Source: Gemmiger formicilis (lineage in GTDB: Bacteria; Bacillota; Clostridia; Oscillospirales; Ruminococcaceae). From it: a DNA stretch of 64,000 bases. Shown in pieces: positions 40,301 through 48,502 of this stretch. The notes beneath the pieces were generated by a model, which saw only the letters and a list, made by a program, of their open reading frames with translations, had not been told where the DNA came from and searched no databases. The stretch is from positions 124,001-188,000 of the forward strand of contig NZ_JANGCG010000002.1 of NCBI RefSeq assembly GCF_024462815.1, written 5' to 3'. Numbering within the stretch: the first letter of the stretch is position 1; the number at the start of each line of letters is the position of its first letter. Made by a program: the position numbers and the translations under genes.

Positions 40301-41624
40301 ACAGGCGGCGCACCTCCTCGTGCTTATAATCGGTGTACAGGTTGGCGGCGGCGCACCAGCAGGCGGCCATAACGCCCAGAATGACAAAGCCGCCCGCGGG
40401 CAGTGCGGCCAGCGGCAGCGGCGCGCTGTGCAGCAACACATTGCCAAAGACGGCACCGGTGGCCAGCAGCTCACGCAGGCTGCCCACAATAAGCAGCACA
40501 ACGCACATACCCAGCGCGTTGTTGAAGCCGTGGCGCAGGGCGTCCTTTACAGGCTCCAGCTCGGTAAATTCCATGCGCTTGACGATGGCGGGCTCCACCA
40601 CCATAATGGGCAGATAGATGCCCAGCAGCGTGAGGTCGGAACCGAACAGCTCATACAGCAAAATATACGTAGGAATGTAGAGCAGCGCTGCGGAATAGCA
40701 GTAGACAACCGGGCGGAAGCGGTTCTTGGTCAGGTGGCAGACGGCCACGGCCAGCACGCGGGTAAAGGTGACAAGAATCAGCGCCGCGATGCAGAGCATA
40801 AGCGCACGCTCGCCATCCAGCGCTGCGCCGATGACCGGGGCCATGCCCAGCCCGCGCACCAGCACAGGGTTGGACAGCCAGATATGGTCGGCGCGGATGC
40901 GCTCATTCAGCGCGTTCTCGGCCTCGGTATAGCCGCGGGCGGCGCTGGATTTTTTGGTGTGCTTGGGCGCAGGGGCCGCCTCGGCCTGCGTGTGTGCAGG
41001 CACGGCGGCGGGCTGTGCCGGGGCTGTGGGCTGTACCGGCGCGGCAGGCTTCGGTGCGGGCTGCGGGGCAGCGGGCACCTCTGCGGCCGGAATCTGCACG
41101 GTGCGCGTGGCCTCCACGTCGGGCCTTGCGGCCTGTGCGGGGCGGGACGGTGCCGGTGCGGCGGGCTTTTGCGGCGCGGCAGGCTTCGGTACGGGCTGCG
41201 GGGCGGTATACTCCCGGTCGCGGTAGACGCGGAAGCGGTCCTCCTCCTCCTGCGCCTCGGCGCGGCGGGCCGCCTCACGCTCGGCCTGACGGCGCTGCAC
41301 CTCCTCCAGCATGGCGCGGCGCTCCGCCGCGGTGTAGCGCGGGCGGCTCGTCGGCGTGATGACGGTGTTGTGGTGGGCGGTCTCGTTGCGCTGGGGCGCG
41401 GGCTGGGTCGGCTGCGGGTCAACGATGGGCTTTTTCGGCGCGGCGGTGCTGGGGGCCTTGCCTGCCTGCATGGCGGCAATGGCGGCCTCAATCTCGGCGC
41501 GGCTGGCCCCCTGCTCGGCCATATGGCGGGCAGTCTCGACCATTTCCTTGGTGATATGGGGGATAATCAGCGTCTCGGAGCGTTCCTCGCCCCGGCGCTT
41601 ATTCGGGTTTGGCTGCATTGGCAA
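40281..41624 (-). CDS. rnfE: RnfE-like membrane subunit with long disordered N-terminal extension
   Basis: 447 residues. About 248-447 is a six-helix RnfE domain (LSNPVLVRGLGMAPVIGAA, IYLPIMVVEPAIVKRMEF, KDALRHGFNNALG). Residues 1-230 are cytoplasmic: a helix (ITKEMVETARHMAEQGASRAEIEAAI), a charged coiled coil (RRAMLEEVQRRQAEREAARRAEAQ) and long Pro/Ala/Lys stretches. Ordinary RnfE is about 200 residues. The start is TTG with GGAGGAG seven bases before; ATG at 41618 is the alternative. Confidence 0.85.
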   Translation of the reverse strand: MPMQPNPNKRRGEERSETLIIPHITKEMVETARHMAEQGASRAEIEAAIAAMQAGKAPSTAAPKKPIVDPQPTQPAPQRNETAHHNTVITPTSRPRYTAAERRAMLEEVQRRQAEREAARRAEAQEEEDRFRVYRDREYTAPQPVPKPAAPQKPAAPAPSRPAQAARPDVEATRTVQIPAAEVPAAPQPAPKPAAPVQPTAPAQPAAVPAHTQAEAAPAPKHTKKSSAARGYTEAENALNERIRADHIWLSNPVLVRGLGMAPVIGAALDGERALMLCIAALILVTFTRVLAVAVCHLTKNRFRPVVYCYSAALLYIPTYILLYELFGSDLTLLGIYLPIMVVEPAIVKRMEFTELEPVKDALRHGFNNALGMCVVLLIVGSLRELLATGAVFGNVLLHSAPLPLAALPAGGFVILGVMAACWCAAANLYTDYKHEEVRRLYADRKH

Positions 41625-42618
41625 GGCGCTGCTCCTCCTCTCTCATAAAGCGGATACGCTCAGTGCGGTGGCTGATGAGGTCCAGCCACTCGGGGATGGA
41701 ACCGACAATCAGCAGTGCGCAGCAGACGGCGCACTCATAGGGGCTGAAGATGCGGAACACATAGGTCATAATGCCCAGTGCCGCGCCGTAGATGATGCGG
41801 CTCATCCGGCGGTCCGGCATTGTGACCGGCTCACAAATCAGGAACAGGCCGCCGAACAGCGCCGTGCCGGACAGAATCACATATTTTTCCAGATAAAAGC
41901 GCTGGCGGATATACTCCCACGGCAGGCTGAAGGCGGGCAGCTCATTCAGGCCCGGAAAGAGCCACGGCAGGCCGATGACAAAGATAAAGAACGGTATTAC
42001 GACAGAAAGATGGATGCGACCGCGCACCAGCAGGAAGAGGCCGCAGGCAATCAGCACCAATGCGGCGCTGGTGCCAATCGCGGCGGAGACGTTGCCGGTC
42101 AGAAGGCTCATCGTGCTGGCGCTGGGCAGGCCGCCGTCCCGCAGGGTGGCGTTCATACCGTCCACCAGCGGGACATTCGCATCGCCGAACAACGGCAGCT
42201 GGGTGCCGGGCGCGGGATAGGAAAAGACGTTCTTGGGCCAGGAGATGCCCGCCACCACCACGCCGACCGCAGCCGGGTGGAACGGATAGTGCCCCTCGCC
42301 GCCGAAAGCCTCCTTGACCAGCACGGCGATGATAACGGCCGCGATGACGATGGGATAAGAGACGCTGGCGGGCATCATCAGCACGATGAGCGCGGCAAAG
42401 CACTCACTGGACGGCTCATGGGACTGGTAGCCCGTGCCGTGCAGCGGCGCCAGCACACAGTCGCACAGATAGGCGGTCAGCAGCGCGACAAGCAGCAGCA
42501 GCACCGGGCGCAGACCGTAAAAATACCACGACATACCAATCAGCGGAACGGTGCACCACAGCAAATCGCTGTAGTAGCTGTAGTTCGCGCTGCGTTCGAT
42601 TTTCTTGTTTTTGGGCAT
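41599..42618 (-). CDS. rnfD: Rnf-complex membrane subunit D-like protein
   Basis: 339 residues with about nine membrane helices. VKEAFGGEGHYPFHPAAVG and ISWPKNVFSYP match RnfD/NqrB. A possible flavin attachment site is PSAST around residues 165-169, in place of the usual SGAT. Overlaps the rnfE start region. Upstream lies rpe, not rnfC, and no rnfG stands between D and E. Confidence 0.87.
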   Translation of the reverse strand: MPKNKKIERSANYSYYSDLLWCTVPLIGMSWYFYGLRPVLLLLVALLTAYLCDCVLAPLHGTGYQSHEPSSECFAALIVLMMPASVSYPIVIAAVIIAVLVKEAFGGEGHYPFHPAAVGVVVAGISWPKNVFSYPAPGTQLPLFGDANVPLVDGMNATLRDGGLPSASTMSLLTGNVSAAIGTSAALVLIACGLFLLVRGRIHLSVVIPFFIFVIGLPWLFPGLNELPAFSLPWEYIRQRFYLEKYVILSGTALFGGLFLICEPVTMPDRRMSRIIYGAALGIMTYVFRIFSPYECAVCCALLIVGSIPEWLDLISHRTERIRFMREEEQRLANAAKPE

Positions 42619-42633
42619 GGAAGAATGACTCCT

Positions 42634-43287
42634 TTATTTGCTGTGCAGTACCTGCAGTACCGCGGCGGGGTCTGCGGCGTGGAACAGCGAGCTGCCGGCC
42701 ACCAGCCAGTCAACCCCGGCCTCAATGCACAGGGGGGCGGTTTCGGTGTTGACGCCGCCGTCCACCTCCAGCAGGGTGTCGCAGCCGCGGCGGTCACACT
42801 CGGCACGGAGGGCCGCAATGCGGGCGGGCGCGGACGGCAGGAAGCTCTGCCCGCCAAAGCCCGGCTCCACGCTCATGACCAGAATCAGGTCCACGGCGCC
42901 GATATACGGGAAAACAGCCTCCACCGGCGTGCCGGGGCGGATGCTGATGCCCACCTTGCAGCCGGTGGCGCGGATGGCGGCGATAACCTCGTCCACCGTG
43001 TCGGGCACGGCCTCAAGGTGGAAGGTAATCAGGCTGGCCCCGGCGGCGGCAAAATCCGGCGCGTAGCGTGCGGGGTCGCTGATCATCAGGTGTACGTCAT
43101 AGTACACATCGGGCAGGGCGGCGTGCAGGCACTTCAGCACCGGCGCGCCGTAGCTGATATTGGGCACAAAATGCCCATCCATCACATCAAAGTGTAAAAG
43201 ATCCACGCCCGCGTTCAGCAGGCGGGTGCAGTCCTGCTGCAGGTTGGCTAAATCGGCTGACAGAATGGAAGCGGCAGCTTTTGTCAT
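42634..43287 (-). CDS. rpe: Ribulose-phosphate 3-epimerase
   Basis: Interconverts ribulose-5-P and xylulose-5-P. 217-residue TIM barrel: SILSADLANLQQD, LLHFDVMDGHFVPNISYG with metal ligands His and Asp, DVHLMISDP, MSVEPGFGGQSF and LEVDGGVN. GGGAG precedes the ATG. First gene of the long operon running to rlmA. Confidence 0.96.
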   Translation of the reverse strand: MTKAAASILSADLANLQQDCTRLLNAGVDLLHFDVMDGHFVPNISYGAPVLKCLHAALPDVYYDVHLMISDPARYAPDFAAAGASLITFHLEAVPDTVDEVIAAIRATGCKVGISIRPGTPVEAVFPYIGAVDLILVMSVEPGFGGQSFLPSAPARIAALRAECDRRGCDTLLEVDGGVNTETAPLCIEAGVDWLVAGSSLFHAADPAAVLQVLHSK

Positions 43288-43354
43288 AATCGTATATACT
43301 CCCTTGGTAACGGTTCCCTCTTTGTCCATGCGCATTTGGCGCACATATAAAAGT

Positions 43355-43383
43355 ATTATATCCTATTATCCCCCAAAAAGCAA
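43355..43383 (-). promoter_or_regulatory. Promoter of the rpe-rnf-rlmA unit
   Basis: Minus strand TTGCTT (43383-43378), 17 bases, TATAAT (43360-43355). Confidence 0.68.
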
Positions 43384-43392
43384 GGCGGCATA

Positions 43393-43441
43393 AAAAGGCA
43401 GACCGCCCGCAGAGCAGCCGCTATGCGGCTCTGCGGGCGGT
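43393..43441 (-). terminator. Terminator after the glycosyltransferase gene
   Basis: Perfect 14-bp stem (43428-43441 with 43402-43415) with a 12-base loop; CTGC and then TTTTT follow on the minus strand. It separates the GT/sugar-transferase unit from rpe. Confidence 0.78.
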
Positions 43442-43464
43442 TGTGAAAGTTTTGGTACCGGCAC

Positions 43465-44619
43465 TCACTCCGATTTCATCTTCTCCCGGTGGGAGCAGTC
43501 CTGCAGCTCCTGCTGCCAGTCGGCCATGCGGCGCTCGCAGTATTCTTTCAGCTCGCGCTCAAAGCGCTCCTCGCTGAAGGAACGGCTGTGCGCACGCATT
43601 TCTTCTTTGGAATAGGCCACGCCATCGCGCTCAAAACGCTCGATGCAGTCGGCCAGACTGTCAACCGTCTGCTCTTTGAACCAGTAGCCTGTCTTGCCGG
43701 GCAGCACGCTCTCACACGCGCCGCCGCGGCCGTAGGCCAGCACCGGCGTACCGGCGCTCTGGGCCTCCACCGATGTGATGCCGAAGTCCTCTTCACCCGG
43801 GAAAAGGAAGGCCTTGGCCCGCAGATAGCAGCTGCGGATTTCCTCGTCGGACAAATCGCCGCCCTTGAACTCAATCGTCGGCCCGGCCATAGCCCGCAGT
43901 TTGCCCAGCTCTCCCCCGCTGCCGATGACCACCAGCCGCTTGCCCAGCTTTGTACAGGCCTGCACGGCCAAGTCCACCCGCTTGTACCAGGTCAGCCGGG
44001 CCACCGTGAGGTAGAAGTCCTCTTTTTCCACAAAGGAGCTCTCGTTGATGTGGCAGCAGGGGTAAATCACATCGCTGTCGCGGCGGTAGTATTTCTTGAT
44101 GCGCCGGGCAATGTAGTGCGAGTTTGCGATGAAGTAATCCACCCGGTCGGCTGCGCATTTGTCCCAGATACGCAGCCTGTGCATCAGGCCCGGCATAATG
44201 AGCCTGACCAGTGGGTTGGCGTTGGTGCGGTAGGTGTAGTAAAAATCCCACACGTAGCGGATGGGGGTGTGGCAGTAGCAGATATGCACGGCGTCCGGCC
44301 GGGTGATAATGCCCTTAGAGAAGGAGGACGAGCTGGACAGCACAAGGTCGTACCCGGTCAGGTCGAACGCCTCAAAAGCGCGGGGCATCAGCGGCAGCAT
44401 GGCCTTGTACAGCCTGCTGGAGAAGGGCGCCTTCTGGAACCAGCTGGTGCGGATGTCATAGCTCCGGAACCATTCCGGCATATGGTCGGGGTCATAGACA
44501 AGGGTGTAAATCACGGCATTGGGGAAAACGTGCTTCATGGCGTCCACCACGCGCTCGCCGCCGGCATAGCCGACAAGCCAGTCATGAACGATGGCGACCT
44601 TGGGCTCCTTCTTGCTCAT
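43465..44619 (-). CDS. Family 4 glycosyltransferase
   Basis: 384 residues of GT-B fold. KVAIVHDWLVGYAGGERVVDAM at the start, CYCHTPIRYVWD, FIANSHYIARRIKKYY, VARLTWYKRVDLAVQA, and the donor-binding FPGEEDFGITSVEAQSAGTPVLAYGRGG with its EX7E motif. GGGAG precedes the ATG; a GTG three codons up is possible. With the sugar transferase 32 bases upstream it likely builds a surface polysaccharide. Confidence 0.92.
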   Translation of the reverse strand: MSKKEPKVAIVHDWLVGYAGGERVVDAMKHVFPNAVIYTLVYDPDHMPEWFRSYDIRTSWFQKAPFSSRLYKAMLPLMPRAFEAFDLTGYDLVLSSSSSFSKGIITRPDAVHICYCHTPIRYVWDFYYTYRTNANPLVRLIMPGLMHRLRIWDKCAADRVDYFIANSHYIARRIKKYYRRDSDVIYPCCHINESSFVEKEDFYLTVARLTWYKRVDLAVQACTKLGKRLVVIGSGGELGKLRAMAGPTIEFKGGDLSDEEIRSCYLRAKAFLFPGEEDFGITSVEAQSAGTPVLAYGRGGACESVLPGKTGYWFKEQTVDSLADCIERFERDGVAYSKEEMRAHSRSFSEERFERELKEYCERRMADWQQELQDCSHREKMKSE

Positions 44620-44651
44620 TGCAGACACTCCCTGTGGAGTAACGCACAGTG

Positions 44652-46064
44652 TTACTGGATTTTTTCGTCATTGACCATCTTGCCGCCGAACACGGTGCGG
44701 AAGATGATTTTAATGTCCAGCGCCACGGTCCAGTTTTCAATGTACCAGATATCATAGCGGATGCGCTCGGCAATGTCGGTATCGCCGCGCAGGCCGTGAA
44801 TCTGCGCCCAGCCTGTGCAGCCGGGGCGCACCTGCTGGCGCACCAGATAGCGCGGGATTTCCTCTTTGAAGCGCTCCACGTGGTAGGGCACCTCGGGCCG
44901 GGGGCCGACCAGCGACATATCCCCCTTCAGCACGTTGAAGAACTGGGGCAGCTCGTCCAGACTGAACTTGCGGATAAAGCTGCCAAAGTGGGTCTTGCGG
45001 GGGTCACGGTTGGTGGACCAGCCGGTCTCCTGCTCGTCATTGACCCGCATCGAACGGAATTTGTACATCATAAAGGGCTTTTTGTTCAGCCCGATGCGCT
45101 CCTGCTTGAAGATGATGGGCCCGGGGCTGGACAGCCTGACGCCGATGGCCGTGACCAGCATAACCGGGCTGGTCAGGATAATCAGCACAAGGCTGCCCAC
45201 AATATCCAGCCCGCGCTTGACGGCGGCATTGAACAGGTTGTCAAACGGCGTCTGCCGCACGTTGATGAGCTTGCACTCGTCCAGCACGTCAATGGTGGGG
45301 CGGGCAGGCAGATAGTCACTGTAGAAGGGCACCATCGTGATGCGCACGCCGTTCTTGTCGCAGGCGGCAAAGACGCGGGGCAGCAGCTCGACCTCATCGG
45401 CCTCCAGCGCCACCACAACCTCGTCCACATTCAGCTCATCCAGCGTGGCAGAAAGATTGCGGTACCCGCCAAAAAACCGCACGCCGAGGCCGGGCTCCTC
45501 CACCGTGGCCAGATAGCCGTCCACCACAAAGCCGTAGTAGGGGTTGTGCTCCAGCGCACGCAGATAGAGTGCGGCTGATTTGCCGCCGCCCACCAGCAGG
45601 ATGTGGCGCAGGCCCAGCCCCCTGCGGCGGCGGGCACGGCGCACCCAGCGCAGCACCATCCGTTCAAACACAACGGCTGTTGTGGACAGGAGGTAGAACA
45701 GCGCCAGCACAATGCGGGAGTAGTCATTGAGGTGCAATAAATACAGTGCACCGATGAAAATTAAAATTCCGGCGGCGTTGATAGCGGCAATTTTGGTGCA
45801 GCGCTCTGCAAGGCCGCGCAGCCGGGTGTTGCTGTAGATGCCCGCCATCCAGTAGATGAGGACAAGCACCAGCGAGGTGGCCAGCCCGGCCAGAATGTTG
45901 CGCGGGTCCTGCGCCAAAGCCAGCGCAGGGCCTGCACCGCCCGGCTCAAAGTAGCGGACAAAATTGAAGCGGATATAGTTGGCCAGCAAAAAGCCAGCGA
46001 ACAGAAGCACTGCATCCAGCAGCACAAACAAAAGATTTTTGAAGCGTTGGTCCTTTTCCAGCAA
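44652..46064 (-). CDS. Initiating undecaprenyl-phosphate sugar-1-phosphate transferase
   Basis: 470 residues. Five N-terminal membrane helices, a Rossmann-like domain (HILLVGGGKSAALYLRAL), then the bacterial sugar-transferase domain with KRGLDIVGS, SPGPIIFKQERIGLN, MYKFRSM, DELPQFFNVLKGDMSLVGPRPE and RPGCTGWAQIHG. It starts exopolysaccharide or glycan synthesis on the lipid carrier. The start is TTG at 46064 with GGAGG six bases before; no ATG fits. Donor sugar unknown. Confidence 0.92.
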   Translation of the reverse strand: MLEKDQRFKNLLFVLLDAVLLFAGFLLANYIRFNFVRYFEPGGAGPALALAQDPRNILAGLATSLVLVLIYWMAGIYSNTRLRGLAERCTKIAAINAAGILIFIGALYLLHLNDYSRIVLALFYLLSTTAVVFERMVLRWVRRARRRRGLGLRHILLVGGGKSAALYLRALEHNPYYGFVVDGYLATVEEPGLGVRFFGGYRNLSATLDELNVDEVVVALEADEVELLPRVFAACDKNGVRITMVPFYSDYLPARPTIDVLDECKLINVRQTPFDNLFNAAVKRGLDIVGSLVLIILTSPVMLVTAIGVRLSSPGPIIFKQERIGLNKKPFMMYKFRSMRVNDEQETGWSTNRDPRKTHFGSFIRKFSLDELPQFFNVLKGDMSLVGPRPEVPYHVERFKEEIPRYLVRQQVRPGCTGWAQIHGLRGDTDIAERIRYDIWYIENWTVALDIKIIFRTVFGGKMVNDEKIQ

Positions 46065-46166
46065 AGGGGGCCTCCAAGACAGATACCTTCCCGCCGGTGC
46101 CTGAGCCACGGCGGGAAAATGAGATTCGAACAAACTATTCTATCACATTCCGGTCGGCAATGCAAA

Positions 46167-47162
46167 TCAGCGGTACAATTCCTGCAGCTGGTCAAGGGTT
46201 TTCTTCATCTCGGCGCGGACCTCCGGCGGGCCGGAGACCACAACGCCGGTGCCAAAGCCCGCCACCCAGCCAAAAAACTGCGGGCTGACCTGAATCTCTG
46301 CGGTCATGGTAAAATGCTCGCCGTCCGCGCAGGGGGTCAGAATCGGCGCGGTGCCGAAGCGGTCAATCATCGCCCCGGCAAAGCGGTTCTCGCACAGCAG
46401 CGTCACCCGCTTGAGGGGGCCGTTGAACATACCGAACATCTGCTGCATATAGGTGTTCACATCAAAGCTCGCGTACTCCTCCGCGCCCTCGCGGGTGGTA
46501 TCGGCCAGCTGGTGGACGTTCTGCATCTTGTCCACCCGGTAATGCTTGAGCCGCCCCTCGGTGTAGGCAATCAGGTAGTAGTTGCCGTTCTCCCACACCA
46601 GCACCCAGGGGCTGACGCGGTACAGCTGGCCGTCATGGCGCGGTGCCATGCGCTTTTGCAGCGTCCAGTCACAGTATTTGAACTGCACCTGCTCCCCTGC
46701 CGTGATGGCGGCGTGCAGCGCGTCCACCGTGTAGAGGATTTTTTCGTCGGTGCTCTTGATGCGCCCGCTGACCAGCACCTTGCGGTCAAGCTCCTCCTGG
46801 CGGTACTTGGAGGTGAACTGGCCCAGCTTGTCGATGAGAATTTTGGATTTGCGCGCTGTGATGAACTTGCTGGCGTAGACAGCGTCCACCAGCAGCTTGA
46901 GCTCGGCCAGCTCAAACGGCGCATCGCTCATATAATACCCGCCGCCGCGGCCGCGCTGCTGGATAATCTCATATTTGGCGTCGGGCATGGTGCTGAGGGT
47001 GCCAAGGTCATCATAGACGCTCTTGCGCTCCGCAGCAACGCCATGCTCGGCCAGCTTTTCCACCAGCTGCGGCACACTGAGGGGGTGTTTTTCGTCCGTT
47101 TCGCGGGCGAGAATCTCCAAAAGGACAAGCAGTTTGCGTTTCTGGCCTTCTTTGCGCGGCAT
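46167..47162 (-). CDS. WYL-domain transcriptional regulator
   Basis: 331 residues. N-terminal winged helix (KLLVLLEILARETDEKHPLSVPQLVEKLAEHG, SVYDDLGTLS), then the WYL/WCX region (VQFKYCDWTLQ, YRVSPWVLVWENGNYYLIAYTEGRLKHYRVDKM). Such proteins repress or activate neighbouring genes and sense nucleic-acid or nucleotide ligands. AAAGGAG precedes the ATG. It has its own promoter, with an array of four dyad half-sites 40-180 bases upstream. Confidence 0.92.
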   Translation of the reverse strand: MPRKEGQKRKLLVLLEILARETDEKHPLSVPQLVEKLAEHGVAAERKSVYDDLGTLSTMPDAKYEIIQQRGRGGGYYMSDAPFELAELKLLVDAVYASKFITARKSKILIDKLGQFTSKYRQEELDRKVLVSGRIKSTDEKILYTVDALHAAITAGEQVQFKYCDWTLQKRMAPRHDGQLYRVSPWVLVWENGNYYLIAYTEGRLKHYRVDKMQNVHQLADTTREGAEEYASFDVNTYMQQMFGMFNGPLKRVTLLCENRFAGAMIDRFGTAPILTPCADGEHFTMTAEIQVSPQFFGWVAGFGTGVVVSGPPEVRAEMKKTLDQLQELYR

Positions 47163-47202
47163 AAACAACGGCTCCTTTCCCGGATGGGGCAGATATAGTC
47201 CT

Positions 47203-47231
47203 ATTATACACCCTATAAACTACATCGGCAA
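47203..47231 (-). promoter_or_regulatory. Promoter of the WYL regulator
   Basis: Minus strand TTGCCG (47231-47226), 17 bases, TATAAT (47208-47203), 41 bases before the start codon. Confidence 0.75.
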
Positions 47232-47267
47232 GCAAAAAAGAGAGAAAAGCGCGGCAGGGAGAATCGT

Positions 47268-47411
47268 AAAGTTGGATACCAATAATTCTCTATTACAATT
47301 ATAATTTTTGGTATTCAACTTTATTACTAAAATTATCAGTAGTTTTTTGTGCAAAAAGTTGAATACCAATAATTATTTGTATAATAGGGGGAATTTATGG
47401 TATTCAACTCC
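47268..47411. repeat. Two tandem dyads made of GTTGAATACCAA
   Basis: Four copies in alternating orientation: 47271-47282 (+, one mismatch), 47308-47319 (-), 47358-47369 (+), 47397-47408 (-, one mismatch). Each plus copy is followed by TAATT. The two inverted pairs are about 87 bases apart. The region is A/T-rich, unlike its surroundings, and holds no credible gene. Confidence 0.8.
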
Positions 47412-47429
47412 TGTACCATCCCGCAAACC

Positions 47430-47532
47430 GTAGGGGGGCGGATTCTATATCTGCCCGCCCCATGCCTTCCCCCCTCATCAGTCGCCTGCGGTGACAGCTT
47501 CCCCCTCCAGGGGAAGCCATCCGCGCCCCTAC
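47430..47532. repeat. Composite REP-like intergenic repeat (third REP type)
   Basis: GTAG (47430-47433) then an 8-bp stem 47436-47443 with 47449-47456 (one G-T pair); a central piece with an 8-bp stem GCTTCCCC/GGGGAAGC (47497-47504 with 47510-47517); and an outward CTAC (47529-47532) at the far end. Outer ends are thus GTAGGGG...CCCCTAC. The last CTAC supplies the stop codon of the next gene. No coding support. Confidence 0.7.
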
Positions 47533-48425
47533 ATCACTTCCTGCTCCAACCCCGCCAGAATTTCCCCTAAATCTGCAAAAATATCGGTCGGCAGCATGGC
47601 GGTCATGCTGCGGCGGGCCGCGCAGGCGTCCGCGGCGGCGCCGTGCAGCCAGACGGCACAGATGGCAGCCTCCTCCGGCGTGCAGCCCTGCCGGAGCCCG
47701 GCTGCCAGCAGTCCGGCGGTCAGTCCGGCCAGAATATCCCCGCTGCCGCCCCGGGCCAGCCCTGCATTGCCGGTGCTGTTGTGCCAGACCGTGCCGCCCG
47801 GCTCGGCAACCAGTGTGCCGCTGCCCTTCAGAACGGCGACACAGCGATAGTTTTCCGCCAGCTGTACCGCCGTACGCTCGCGGTCGGACTGTACCTCGGA
47901 AACGGTTGTGCCCAGCAGGCGGGCGGCCTCGCCGGGGTGGGGCGTGAGGATGCTGCCCGCGGGCAATTCACCCTTGTACTTCCCTGCCGCCAGCGCGTTG
48001 AGGGCGTCGGCGTCCAGCACGGCCCCGGCCCACGGCGCGTCTTTGCCCAGAAGCGCCCGGCAAACCCCGGCGGCGCTCTCCCCTAACCCGGGCCCCGCCA
48101 GCAGGACGGCGTTCTTACCGGCAAACCAGTCCCGCAGCGCAGCGGCGTCCTTGGGGTGGATGCCGCCGTTGGCGGCGGTGCGGCAGCCGCAGGCGCAGCA
48201 CTCCGGCGTGCGGGAGAGCACCAGCTGCACCACCGGCTCCACGCTGGCCAGATAGACAAGCCCCGCCCCGCCCCGCAGTGCGCCCTCGGTGCAGAGCGCC
48301 GCCGCGCCGCGGTAGGCAAGGCTGCCCGCCGCAGCCAGCACGCTGCCGTAGCTGCCCTTGTTGGTGTTTGCGCTGCGCTTTGGCAGCATTTTTTGTACAA
48401 GCTCCCGCGTGATTTCCCGCTGCAT
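47529..48425 (-). CDS. nnrD: ADP-dependent NAD(P)H-hydrate dehydratase
   Basis: 298 residues of the YjeF C-terminal (ribokinase-like) family; repairs hydrated NAD(P)H using ADP. KGSYGSVLAAAGSLAYRGAA, GGAGLVYLAS, LAGPGLG, LDADALNALA, LTPHPGEAARLL and NAGLARGGSGDILAGL are visible. The epimerase (NnrE) half is absent here. GGAGGG seven bases before the ATG. Its TAG stop is the GTAG of the repeat at 47532. Confidence 0.92.
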   Translation of the reverse strand: MQREITRELVQKMLPKRSANTNKGSYGSVLAAAGSLAYRGAAALCTEGALRGGAGLVYLASVEPVVQLVLSRTPECCACGCRTAANGGIHPKDAAALRDWFAGKNAVLLAGPGLGESAAGVCRALLGKDAPWAGAVLDADALNALAAGKYKGELPAGSILTPHPGEAARLLGTTVSEVQSDRERTAVQLAENYRCVAVLKGSGTLVAEPGGTVWHNSTGNAGLARGGSGDILAGLTAGLLAAGLRQGCTPEEAAICAVWLHGAAADACAARRSMTAMLPTDIFADLGEILAGLEQEVM

Positions 48426-48426
48426 C

Positions 48427-48454
48427 TTGCATCCCTCCGAAAATGGATTATAAT
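48427..48454 (+). promoter_or_regulatory. Possible promoter of the sirtuin gene
   Basis: TTGCAT (48427-48432), 16 bases, TATAAT (48449-48454), about 48 bases before the start. The A/T-rich gap also contains boxes usable for the divergent nnrD. Confidence 0.42.
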
Positions 48455-48502
48455 TAAGTATATTATAAAGCATAAACCGCAAAAGCGAAAGGGGCAGTTT
48501 CT

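Noticed and set aside
47268..47411. CRISPR-like repeats
   Set aside because: Only four half-sites in alternating orientation with unequal gaps (25, 38 and 27 bases) and no cas genes; this is a dyad array, not a CRISPR.
47397..47570. 57-codon plus-strand frame with AGGGGG before its ATG
   Set aside because: It runs through the REP-like repeat and antisense into nnrD, has no homology I recognise, and its Pro-rich sequence comes from the repeat.
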